Shown here: piece after piece, positions 1 through 12,000 of the stretch
Layout of the letters: every line of letters begins with the position of its first letter
Position numbering within the stretch: position 1 is the stretch's first letter
From: Gonium pectorale
Taxonomy: Eukaryota; Chlorophyta; Chlorophyceae; Chlamydomonadales; Volvocaceae
Assembly: GCA_001584585.1 (NCBI GenBank)
Contig: LSYV01000081.1
Span: 351,751-374,279 of the forward strand
Direction of reading: 5' to 3'
Length of the DNA stretch: 22,529 bases
The notes under the pieces: generated by a model
Seen by the model: only the letters and a program-made list of their open reading frames with translations
Database searches by the model: none
Told to the model about the DNA's origin: nothing
Translations under genes and position numbers: made by a program

Positions 1-60
1 CGGGAGGCTGGGCGGGAGGGCGGGCGGGAGGCTGGGCGGGAGGGCAAGCGGGAGGGCGGA
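1..60. repeat. G-rich 24-bp tandem repeat, about 2.5 copies
   Basis: A 24-base unit built on CGGGAGGCTGGGCGGGAGGG is present twice (1-24, 25-48), and a third partial unit runs to about 60. It lies just before the first recognisable exon, so it is probably intronic or 5' untranslated sequence. The window edge cuts it, so the full copy number is unknown. Confidence 0.8.
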
Positions 61-75
61 TGTTGGTAACCCAAG

Positions 76-3000
76 ATGTTCTTATTCTGTGGCAACACGT
101 TGGACTGCAAGGAGTGCCGTCGCTGGACAGCGGCTCCCCAGCTGAACACGCCGGCAAACACCGCTTCCTCGGCCATCCTCCCGCAGCTGCTCGCATTCGC
201 CGGCGGACGCTTCCCCGCCCGCATCGACCCCTTCGCGGCCGTGCGGAAGCCCTTCCGCGAGCACCTTCACGTGCACCTGCTGTGGGGCGGCCGCCTGGCG
301 CTGCTGTGGGGCGTGCGGCTGCACTACCAGGCAGCGGAGCGGCGTTGGGTGCAGGCGCTCCAGGCGGGTCGCTTGCGTGGGCTGTCGACCGTGCGTGGGG
401 CTGTCAGCCACGGGTGGTCGTGCGGTGATGGCTGCATTGTAGCCCTCCCTCAGCCGGTAGACCCACTCTGCGATCAGGGTGGGTTGTGGGCGCTGTGGAC
501 CCGTCCCCGCTGCACGTGGCTTCAAGTGCCGTGCGTGCCATGGCCAGCCCGTCTGCTTTACCAGCTCCGCAGCCTCCTGTGTGCCCTGTGTTGCCTGGGG
601 CCCCTCCCTGTGCGGGCAGGCGGGGCAACCCGTCAGCTCGCTGCCTTGCCCGCCCGCCCGCCCGCCCGCCCGACCACCGCCCGCCAGCCCGCCCGCCGAC
701 CGCAGGTGTGGGACGTGCTGTCCACTCGCCGCAACGGCCCGGAGCTGCATCGCTGGCTGCGCCGCATCGAGGCGGAGCTGGAGACCTTCACCGACGAGCA
801 CCTGGCGGCCCTGCGCATGTGCGTGTGTGTGTGTTTGTGTTTGTGTGTGCGTTGGTGGGGGGAGGGAGGGAGGGGGAAGAAGCAAGGCGTCTGCGACCTT
901 GCCAGCGTCTCCCAAGAGCACATGGCCTGCCTCAAAGCATTCCACGGTGCTACACTATCGTACAGCGGCCGTGAGCAACCCGCAGGTCGGAAGTCAATTA
1001 CCAGCAAAGAGTGAGTTTAGGTTTACGAGATTGCAGCTCCATCAGCGCCTGCTGCTGCATGTGACATCTCGCTGCCACAGCAACTTGACGCACGGCCCTG
1101 CTCGGCCCGTCCCACTGCGCTGCACCGCAGGCGCCAGCCGCCCGAAACGGAGAAGGTGGTGATGCCCTTACAGTGGGTGGGCGACCTGCCCTTTCGCCGG
1201 ACGCGCGAGTCGCGGCAGTTGGCAGCTGCCGCCGTCCCTGCCGCTGCCGCCGCAGCTACCGCCACCACCACCGGTACTGCCCAGCACATGGCTGCACTCC
1301 CGCTGAAAGGAGCCAGGGGTGGAAGAACAGAGGGTGACGTGGACGACGGCGCGGCGGCCAGTCGCGAGGGTGTCGCAGCCGCTCTCGCAGTGGCTGACGG
1401 CGGTGGCGACGACGTCGTCGACGGCGTCAACGACAATGGCAGTGGTGACGGCGGTGCCGGGCTGGGACTGGACCACACCAAGTACTACATGATGGACGCT
1501 CTGTACGCCCGGCTGATGTGCGTGGCGCCGCAGGGCTTCGTCATCGAGCGCATGCATGAGGTGAGCCCGCGGTAGCCCACCCGCGGTAGCCCGCCCGCTG
1601 TAGCCCGCCCGCTGTAGCCCGCCCGCTGTAGCCCGCCCGCTGTAGCCCGCCCGCCCTAAGCTGTGCAAAGCTTGGATCTGAAGGTGTGGTGCTGGTGTGA
1701 TCGTGCACGAGCCTGGCTTACCGGATAGGCGTGGGGGCTAAACCACGCGCGAGCCGGTGCTGCTCCATAAGCGGAACATACCTTGCAGGGAATGTGTTGG
1801 GACGGGGCCGGAGGCGTCAACTTGTGCACGGTCCCGCAATGGGTTGGTCTGCTGGCGCTGTGACCAGCTGCATGCCCCAAGCCGCCATCCGCGCCCCCCT
1901 CCCCGCAGATGGCGGCCGAGCAGCAGCTGTTGGTGCAGAAGACCGCCTCCATTATCCTCATCGGCAGGAGTGGAACCGGGAAGGTGCGTGGGCCCTGCTG
2001 GGTGGCGGGTGGAGCGGGGTGCCGCGCAGCATGCGTGCGCGCGTGCGTGGCACCACGGCCCGAGGCATGTGAAGGTAAGTGCACGAATCCAGTATGATGA
2101 CGGCGGGTACTCCCTCCAATCCTAGCCAGCAGAGAACGCTTGCGTTGCCTTTGCCTGCTTCGAGCGAACAATCACCTCCAGTATGACGGTAAAGTTAACT
2201 GTCTCTTCCGTTCCGTGGGCTGCTTTGCAGACGAGCGTCATCCTGTCCCGCATGTTGGCGGTGGAGCAAGCCCTGGCGGTCATGGAGGCCGGCCGCGGGG
2301 AAGCAGCTGACGGGGCCACGGCGGACCCGGAGCAGCAGCACGGTGGCGACGCCATTGGTGCCGGCGAAATCAATGAAACCGAGCACAACGAGGTGGCGCG
2401 GCGGCAGCTGTTGGTGACGCTGAGCCCCAAGCTGGCGGTCGCAACCAGCAAGTACCTTCGGAATAGCATGGCCACCTTCAGGGCCGGTCTGCAGAGGGCC
2501 GACAGTGGTGACGATGGCTGCGGCACTGGCGCTGATCCTGATGCCGAAAGCGGCACCGCCAGCGGCGACGACGGCAGCGCCGATGGTGACGGTGGAGGGA
2601 ATGGTAGCGGAAAAGGCCTCTCTGCCCTTTTTGATGAGGATGAGGTGGCGTATCAGTTCGGTCCGCTCCCGGAGCGACTGGCGGACGTGCCCACCGGCGC
2701 GTGCCCCCTGGTGCTGGACCTACGCCGATTCCTGGCCATGCTCGATGCCTCCCTGGAGCGGCCCTTCGCGGCGGCGCAGCGCCAGCGCACCCTTGCGGCG
2801 GCCGGCCGTACTGACGCTGCGCGCGGCAAAGCCGCCCGAGGCCGTGACGCCGGCGCAGCCGCCGCCGGTGCCGGCCTCGGCGCGGCGGCAGACGGCGGCT
2901 TGGCGGAGGGCGCCGTAGGCGGTGCCGAGGGGCACGGCATTGCAGACCACCCGGAGGATGATCTTAGCGACGACTACGAGGCAGACGACGCTGCGGCTGC

Positions 3001-6000
3001 TGCTGCTGATGCGCGGCGTGAGGCCGAAACGGAAGCCGAGGCTGAGGCAGCACCGCTGATGGAGGTGGACTATGAGCGGTTCCAGGACTCGTATTGGCAG
3101 CGCCACAACACGGAGCATCGCATCAGGTATGGCAGTGCTCGACCTCCGTACAGCTCCATCCTGGCCGACCGGCTGCAGGTTGGGCTGGGGCCCGCTAACA
3201 CGTAGGAGGGCTGAGGCTCGTGGCCTGCCTGAGGCACCAGCGCGCGCACGCACGCGCGCAGCATGCGGCTGCGTGCCGCGCCTTGTGTGTGTATGTGTCT
3301 GGATGGCACCCAGGCCGTGCGCTCCCCACCGCGGCGCAGGGACCCTGCGCTGGTGTGGCGGGAGGTTCAGACCACCATCAAGGGCAGCCTGGCGGCCTTG
3401 GCCAGCCCGGGGGGTCGCCTCGCGCGGGAGGACTACCTTGCGCTGGCCGGAACGCGGGCGGGCGCCGAGCTGAACGAGCAGACGCGGGCGCGCATTTATG
3501 AGCTGTTCAGGTGCGCCCTTGGTGCCATGTACAGGGATGCTATTGCAAGCGGAATTGCAGCGTGACCTTCGCTGTCCAGCAGCCCGCGCCTACTTCTTGT
3601 TATTGTTGTTTTCTTGCTGACCGCCCAGTGCTTGCCTATGCGTGCCCGGCTGAGCGCCCAGTAGGGGTTGATGCTAAGCGCACGCGCGCAAACATACCGA
3701 GTAGGGTCTGCGTGGCGTGCCTGCCGCACGGCCTGCATCCTGAGTGATGTACGGCAGCGGGCGGCTTGCCTGACTCAGGCGTGTGCCACGGCGGCCGACC
3801 CTGTCCCATTGTACGGCAGGCGATACGAGCAGGAGAAGGGGCGGCGCGGCGAGTACGACGTCGCCGACCTGACGTGGCACCTACACGAGCAGCTGGCGGC
3901 GGGCGGCGGCTTCCCGGGCGCGCCGTTTCGGTTCGTGTACCTTGACGAGGTGCAGGACCTGACACCCGCGCAGATTGCACTCTTCAAGTGAGCGTTACGC
4001 GGGCCGTTCGTGACCAAGGGCCTCTTCGCACGGACGCCGCCCATCTTGTTGCCCTGCCCGCCTGCCCTGTTGTCGCATCTCCTGCGACGCCAGCGCCTGG
4101 CGCATGCAGTGCTTGGGGCGGCGGGTGTGGAACTACGGATAGTGACCGCGAGGGGGCCCATCCGCATGCTATGTTCAGGCGCTCCAGCCTGCAGCATGAT
4201 CATGACACCATTTGTTGCTGCCCACCGGATGCACCGTGCATGCAAGCCATGTATTCGCGTTGCCCCAGGTACATCTGCCCTTGGCCCGAGGATGGGCTGG
4301 TGCTGGCGGGCGACACGGCGCAGACGATCGCCAAGGGCGTCAGCTTTCGCTTCGAGGCCCTCAAGGACGTCTTCTACAACGTCTTCATGAGCGGCCAGGA
4401 GCGACCAAAGGTCCCGGAGGTGCGGCGGGGCCTTCACGCGTCGTCGTCGTTGTCATCCGCCCAACGAACCCAAAACGAAACGACGCGCTGGTCCTGTCTC
4501 CAGCGCGAAACACCTCGCACCCACTCGCCGCACCCGTCTGCTCACGTCGCCGCGCGCAGGTGACCCCACTGCTGCAGAACTTCCGCACGCACGCCCAGAT
4601 CTGCCGCCTGGCGCACTTCGGAGTGCTGGAGCCGCTGCTGTTCTTCTTCCCCGACGCGCTGGACAAGCTCCCACCCGAGACCTCCGAGGCCACAGGTGGG
4701 CCCGCGCAGGCGCGGCTGGCGCTGGTGTCACAGTTGTGTCCTGATGATGACCTCGTACGGCTGGGTCTGAGTTGCAGCTGGGTGAGCGTCGAGGGTCGTA
4801 CTGCTAGGTTGGACCGCGGGGCTGGGTTTACGAAAGAAACCCGGCAGTAATCCTCTCCCATAGCTGTCCATGGCCGTACCGTATCCGTCTCCTCGCCACG
4901 TCCCAGGCGACAAGCCGCTCTTACTGCTACCCAGCTGTGGAGCCATCGAGACGATATTGTCGGACGGCGCCGCATCAGTGGCCGGCGCCGATGACAGTGG
5001 CGACGACGGCGTTGCCTCCGGATCAAAGGCGGGCGCTGCCGTGGGCCCGTCAGAGGGCGACAAGGCGGCATCCCCGCCCTCAGCCGCTGCCGGCGCCGGG
5101 TCGGAGGTGGTGGTGCTGGTCCCCAGCGAGGCAGCCAAGGCAGAGGCGAGGAGGCGGCTGAGCGGCAGCGATGTGCTCGTGCTGACGGCGACAGAGAGCA
5201 AGGGTCTGGAGTTCAAGGTGTGGCATACGTGGATGGCAAGGGCCGGCGGCCCAAGAGAGGCAGCGTGCAGAGAGTATCTGCCGGCTGTGGAGTCGGCGCC
5301 GTCGTTTGGTGTCAGCACACAGCCGTAGGCGTCATTGATTGAACGACAGCTGATCACTATCATTGATGCCGTTTGCCCCCCCTTGCCTGCCAGAGGCGAC
5401 CAATTGAGCTCCCAGCATCCCAAGCCACCAGCCAACAACGCTTTCCGTGGGTACGGCACTCCCTCGCAGGTGGTGCTCCTGTACAACTTCTTCTCCGCCT
5501 CCCGCCTGGCGCCCAACAAGTGGCGCCTGCTGTACCGGGCGCTGGCCGCCTGGGGCCGCCTGCCGGACGGGGCCGTGCAGCCAGGCGGCAGCCACGCGTG
5601 CCCGGCCTTTGACGCGCAGGTAAGGTCGCGAGAAGTGCGGAGTGGTCCCATAGGTGCGTATACGCGTGGTGGGCTCAGCTCCCGCGAGGCGCTCTCGAGA
5701 TGTCTGGACGCGCGCTTCGCACCTGTGCTTTACATAAGACGAAACTCCGCTCGCTGAGCAAACGTCCGTTTCGGCCCCAGGCTCACAGCGGGATGGCCCC
5801 TGAGCTCAAGGCGCTGTACGTGGCCGTCACGCGCGGCTGCACGGACGTGATCGTGCTGGAGAGCGACCCGGAGGCGTGCGGCCCCGTGCGGGAGCTATGG
5901 GAGCGAATGGGCCTGGTGGAAGTGCGGAGCAAGGTTGATGCGCGGGTGAGGCGGGAACGAGGCGTGCGGACAGGGCGGCGGGGAGCACGCACGTGCGCGG

Positions 6001-9000
6001 AATGATCTGACCTCGGCGGATTGAGCAGGTGGAGGTGACCGCCACTGTGCGCCGAGTCCTGCACGACCTGTTATAAAGATGGTGCTTGTTAGGTTCGGGA
6101 CGGACCGAGGCAGCATGATGGCCATTGCCGACGGCCCGCTATGCGTCGTCGTGAGTAGTACGAGGCGCACATACATGCCGTACACGCAATGGTGGGTCCG
6201 GCGTGCCACCTCAAGCCACGATTCAGCATTCGACAAGAAACGTGTATGTGTGGTGTTGCATAGCTGCCATGCCCGCTTAGCGTCTGATCAGGAATGTCGC
6301 AAATGCTCTCACCACCCTGTCTGCGGCCCCCCTTCAATGGCCTCGCGCCGGACAGGTCCAGGAACGCCTCCTGAAAAAGATGACGGCCGAGGAGCGGCGG
6401 AAGCGGGCTCACCAGATGGTCACTCAGGGGCGTTACGAGGACGCTGCCCGCGATTTCGGCATTCTTGGTGCGTGGGGAGGAGAGGGGAGCTTATAATCCA
6501 TCCTGCGAACGGTTATGTAAGCGGCTGGACCGAGTGTCATCAGATGTCGCAACCAGTGCCTTGCCACCTTCCCTCCTCTCCCCCCGCCCAGGCGACGATG
6601 AGGGGCGCGCCTTCTGCGAAGCTCAGCTGGCGCGCGCCGCCGCCAAGAAGGCGTGCGACCACGGGCAGGCAGATGCGGCGCGGCAGCACCACGCGCGGGC
6701 TGCAGACCTGTTCATTCAGTGCGGTGAGCACTGCATTGTGCACTTGCACGTGCGGTGGCAGACTCTGGGCACCGTAGCCCATTGTTGGCCTGCGTGATTG
6801 ACTCTGTGTCGAGGTGTGGCGTGACCACTCCGCCCCGCGCGCAGGCAAGTACCTGTCAGCCGCCAAGAGCTTCGAGCGCGCCGCGCTGTGGGGCGAGGCG
6901 GGTGACGTGTATCACGGCCACTGCCAGGAGAGTCTCGAGGCGGCGAGGTGCTACGAGAAGGCGAGGCGCTGGGAGGACGCGGCGGAGAGGTGCGGCGCAG
7001 GGCGCAGGGCCTACCTGCGGCAGGGAGCACTTGCCTGCGTTGTCGCGTGCGACGCATGATGCCGTCACGTGTTCACGAACTGACAGTGGTGCAATGTGCC
7101 AATAACACTGGGCACAAACGCGGCGCTTGGCCATTGCATCCGTGGATGGACTCACAGGCTCACAGAGGTGGAGCATCCGGATGAGGGGATTCTGGAGCGC
7201 GCCTTCATCGCGTGCCGCAACGCCGGCAAGTTCATGTTGGGTGTGCAGGCCATGCGCCGGTGGCAGCAGAGCGCCGCTCGCGTCGCCGCTCGCTCCAACC
7301 CCACCGCTGCCAGCACCTCCGCCGCCGACAAGCAGCGCGCAGCAGCAGCTGCCGCGGCAGCTGTGGGCCGCCGCGCGGCCCAGCTGTCCCGGCGCCTGAT
7401 CTCGCTGGGCGCGGTGCACTGGAAGGGCCGCCCTTACGGCCAGGAGGAGATGATGCAGTTCGTGAGGATGATGCCCGGGGAGGAGCGCGTCTGGCTCAGC
7501 CGGTGGGGCGGCGGGGCGCGGGCGGAGCGGCTTTGCTTTCGGGGCGTGGGTTTATTTTTGTCTCAAATGGTAGAGAGCCGGGGCCAGCAGCCAAAGACTG
7601 AGCCCCCGCAGGTCGCCGCCTCTTTGTGTGAACTCGTCTCACTGCTGGCTGGCTCCACCAAGCTTGCTGTGCCTTACAACCACCGACGTACAGGTACCAG
7701 CTGTACGACGTGTTAGTGCAGCTGGATATCGCCGATGGGCGCTTCCTGGCGGCCGCGCGCACGCTGGAGCGCAAGGGCGACGCTGACAGCCTGGAGCGGG
7801 CGGTCGACCTCTACAGTGACGCCGGCGCACCGCAGCTTGCCACGGAGCTGCTCTTCCGCAGGGCCCGCGCGGGGGCCCTGTGGGGCGGCAAGGGCGGCGA
7901 TTGGCCGCCGCCATCGGCCGGCGGAGCCACTGGCAGGTACCTGAAGGAGGCGGAGGCGTTGCTGGCCGAGTGCGACGCTAGCGGCGGAGACACCGTCCTC
8001 AGCCCACGCCTCGACCCGCTGGCGCCCCGCCGCTTGGAGGCGGCCTTGCTGCGGACCCTCCTTGGCAGCGCAGCCAAGGCCGGCGGTGGTGGAGGTGGCG
8101 GGCAGCGACCGCTTGAGCGATGGGAGGAGTGGAGGACGCGGCTCGAAGGGCGCGAGGCACAGGCGCACGGGCCAGTGGCCAGGATGGCTCGGCTGTGCCT
8201 CCTGCGCCTCTTGTCCTCGGAGGCCCAGGACCGGATGCAGCAGCTGCTCATCAAGCCCGGGTTGGGGCATCATGGGCGACAGCAGGTGCCCGTCAAGGCT
8301 GCCCCTACGCAGGCGCAGCAGCAACGGCAGCAGGGCCGTCCGCAGCAGGGACCCAATGCGACTGGGGCGGCGGACGTGCAGGCTGTCAGCAGCGCCGCCC
8401 TGGAGCTGCTGAGGCTGTGGGGTCCCTACAGCCGCTTGCTCCTGGAGGTGCTGCGCGTGCTGGGCCGACTGCAGGTCGTGACATCCTCTCCGCGCGACGC
8501 GCTGCTGCTGGAGGGCGTTCAGGCCTACCACGTCGTCCGCCCCGCCAGCGAGCTGGCGCTGGTCGGCGACGTCCCCACTGCCGCCGGGCGCACCTCCGCA
8601 GCCGCCCTCATCGGCAACCTGGAGCTCGGCTGCCCCCCGTCCGCAGCCTGGGTGGGCCTAGTAGGTCAGCGCCTGCGCCTCGCTCCCCGAGACGGCGCCG
8701 CCAGCGGTGCAGGCGGCACGGGCGGCCCTGCCGGCGGCACCCAGCTGCTGAAGGTCATCAGTGCCGCCGACTTCGCGGCCGCTGCGGGCCTATACTGGCG
8801 GGCGGAGCTGGAGGCCCGGTCTCGGGTCGCCCTTGGGACCTTGCTTGATATGGCGGCACAACTAGAGCCAGACTACGAGCGGTTCAAGGAGCTGGGCGGG
8901 CTGGAAATCAGGGACGCTGGGCGCTCTGGCGGCTGGCGTTGGGGCCGGGCGCAGGCGTCGGCGGCCTGCGAGGCTGGCGTGGGGGCGACCTCCCTGGACG

Positions 9001-12000
9001 CAACCCAGCTCCGGGTGCAGCTCCTGGTGGCGGCTGCGGCGGAGGCCCGGCGGCTGGCCCAGGTGGGTTTTTACGTGGGTTTGGCCCAGGTGGGCTTGTA
9101 CGGGCGCGCGCTCCGCCTTCTGTAGTCTCCACCAGCAGCGCTGATCGCTACCACTATCACATGCCCGTGCACTTTCATGCACGGTTCCTAGCTGGTTGCC
9201 GGCGCTGATCTACTTACTTATACCACGACGGCTGACTACGGCAGCCAACAACATCCGTATCCGTCCTGCCTTGGAAACATGTTGGCAGCTGGCAAAGGAC
9301 CAGGCGGCCAGTGCGCCTGGCAGGCAGGCAGACAAGCGGCTGGTCGCCGACCGCACGGCCGCCCTCATGACCACCATGGAGCTGCTGTTCGGCGCTACGG
9401 CCGCCGTACCGCTCCCAGCAATGGTCCAGATGGGCAGTCTGCCGGCTGCGCGGCAGGCCGCCGCCGAGGCACTAGAAACGTACGGCAGAGAGATGCTGGC
9501 GGCTGCCGCGGCGTCCGGGGCGCGGGACGTGCGACCCCTCCAGGACAGCAGGGCGGGCATCCTGTGGGAGCGGCCTGCGCACGCCCGCCTGAAGTACGAG
9601 GAGATCGCGCGGGCTGCGATTCTGCAGGTGCGCTCGCGTAAGATTGTGTTATGCCCTGGCTGCTGTGTTAGACGCTGCTCGCCGCCGCAAGAATACGCTG
9701 TATGCAACGTTTTGCTCAACGAGGCCCGTACCAGACTGCTTTTGGGGAGGCACACACTCAGTGCTACGGCATCGTGCCCGACTCTACTGGTGCACACCCC
9801 TTGCCAAACCCGCCCTGCGCCCCCCACCACCACCCCGGCAGCCGCTTTTGCAAGAGGGCTGGCTCCTGCGCGTGGAGCAGGAGGGCGTGGTCGACTGGCA
9901 GGTGCCCTGGATGGCAAGGCCTGGGGGCCTTGCCGCCTGGCAGGTGCTGCTGGCGGCCGCCCGTGTGGCTGACGCGCAGCGTGGGCTGGTGCCCCGGGGT
10001 ACGGAGTCGTCGCAAACCCACCTGCTGTCCTCCTTGGCCTACCATGGCCTGACGTAAGTGGCGTTGACGTTCCCGACACGCACGCGGCGTAGTGTAGAGT
10101 CAGGTGGATGCACCATTTGTAACCCTCCAGCTCCCCGTCTCACCACCTCTCGTTGCACATTAATCCTTACGACCGGTACACTGAGCACGTGTGAGCAGTT
10201 GCTCCCGGTAACGACGACGCCAAGTGCAACGCAGACCGCAAGCCATTCGTGCGCCGTGCTTCGTGCTGAGACCCACTGTCGCTGGCTGAGGGCCCTGCAT
10301 GTCGGTCCTCCATGCGCAGCGCGCTGCTGGACTACCACTGCGGTCGGTCGCTGACCGCCAGGCCACGGGAGTGGGACCCGTGGGTCGGCATGCGGCCGCT
10401 CACCTTCCTGGCCCTGCTCGAGCGCTACACCATACTGGCCCTCTGCGTCACCACCGGCGGCCTCAACGGCCTGGTCCTGCCTTCGTCGCTTGTCCTGGAC
10501 CACATGACCCAGCCCGGCGTGGCGGACCTCGTCACCTACACGATGCGCCACTCGCGGTCCGTGTCGCAGGCGGACCTGGCTGCGCTGCACCGGCTGCTGT
10601 GCAGGGTCTGCCACCTGCTGGGACGGCTCATCATCCACCCCGAGGGGATGCAGTTGTCCGCCAGCCGGCTCGGCACAGCCGCAGCTGCCTCCGTGACTGC
10701 CACGCCAGCGGCCGGTAGTGGGGACGGGTCCTGGCCCACGCCCGCGCAGCAGCGCCAGCAGCAGCGACGCCCGACCGGTGCTAGCGCCGGCTCCGGTGCG
10801 GCCTCGGCGGCCGGCGCCTTAACAGCCGCAGGCTTGCAGCTGGGGGGAAAGGAGGGCCAAAATCTGGGTATGGCCCTGCAGCGCGCTATCTTGCTCCTCT
10901 TCAGCGTCGCCATCAATGTGCGGCACTCACCGCCGGCGGCCTCCAAGCACGCAGCCGCCATGAGCCCGCCCCCGCGCCAGCCGGCGGCACAGCAGGGCGG
11001 CGTGTACAGCCGGTCGGCAGCACAGGAGCCTCCCCAGCCGGCCGAGGTCTGCAAGGACGTCGTATGGGCCTCGAGTCCAGCCCGCCCCTCGCAGCGGGGC
11101 CACGGGTACAGGCCTCAGTCGCCTAGCGGCGGGGCGACCGCCACTCGTGATGGCAGCGGTGGCGGCCTTAACGCGGTAATGTCGCTGCTGCCTGGCGCTG
11201 TGCGTTTGCTGTTGGATGGGATGCGGCTCAAGAGTGTTGCCGCGCCTTCGCTGTCCCTCTATCAGCCCGCCGCGCTGGGCCCTGAGTTCTCCAGAGCCAT
11301 GTTGAGGGGCAAGAACGGCCTCCTGCGATTGTTCAGGAGGTCAATGGCGCCCCCAAGGAGCATGTCCTGGGCAACAAGGATCCGGTCGGCCGACGTCGAG
11401 GAGTGGAGAGAGCTGCATGCCGCCGGCGGCGCCGCCCCGCAGCCGCAGCAGCCGGGGCTGCACTACCAGCCAGCGGGACAGGCCCACGCGGGCGGCGGTG
11501 TCCTGCAGGTGCGGCGGTGAAGGCCTGAGATGGCAGGGGCTGCATGTGCGCTCTAGGAGCGTTGGAGGGCGCGTGCGTTTGTTGGTGACTATAACCAGCG
11601 TCTTGCGAAAGCCCGAGTATGCACCGGAGCTCATGTTAAAATGCGCACGCGCTCACAGATACTCCACCTGTCCCGCTTCTCGCAGGCGACTCCAGTGCGC
11701 CGGCTGGCCTTCTTCAGGCTTCCCGACTGGCTCCTCAACGCCGCTGGGGAGGACCTGGCAGGAGACGAGCAAGGCGACCATGGCAGCGGCGATGAGGGCG
11801 AGGACGATGATGATGACGTCGGCGGCGGCGGTGGCAACGCCCTCTTGGAGGCCGAGGCTGAGGCGGCGCCAGCGACCGAGCAGGCAGCGGATGGCGCAAG
11901 GTCACTGGCCGTCGGCGGTGCCGCGGACGGACCCGGCGATGACGTCGCCGCAGCTGGGCTGGCGGCGGCGACCGCCAACCAGCTGGGCCGGCGGTGCTAC

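Larger units (their letters stand above)
76..1560 (+). other. Pre-helicase segment of the TRANK1-type protein (exons 1-3)
   Basis: Residues 1-277 of the visible chain. Exon 1 reads ILPQLLAFAGGRFP, then LLWGGRLALLWGVRLHY, and exon 2 opens with VWDVLS. This spacing (a WGGR/LLW strand followed about 20 residues later by VWD) is what I know from the region just before the motor in this helicase family. Exon 3 (1131-1560) begins RQPPETEKVVMPLQWVG, passes through an Ala/Thr/Gly/Asp-rich insert, and ends in YYMMDALYARLMC, the lead-in to motif I. No catalytic residues are assigned here. Joins: exon 1 ends at 363 before a GC donor or, less likely, at 348 before GTGCAG; exons 2 to 3 join in phase 2 (CGC AT | G). 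Confidence 0.7.

Noticed and set aside
82..945. Minus-strand open frame of 287 codons opposite the first helicase exons
   Set aside because: It is a GC-rich shadow of the plus-strand exons and introns, has no motif, and reads through the CCCG and GT repeats.
1572..1655. CRISPR-like array
   Set aside because: The units are head to tail with no spacers, in a eukaryotic intron; it is a minisatellite.
5946..6355. Possibility that the helicase ends near 6,076 and a second gene starts downstream
   Set aside because: Direct joining of 5945 to 6356 is in phase and reproduces the LVEVR ... YEDAARDF spacing known from TRANK1-type helicases, so one gene is the better model.
7713..8531. Minus-strand open frame of 272 codons opposite helicase exon 17
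   Set aside because: Antisense shadow of a well-supported, codon-biased exon; its own composition (Gln/Leu/His-rich) shows no domain.
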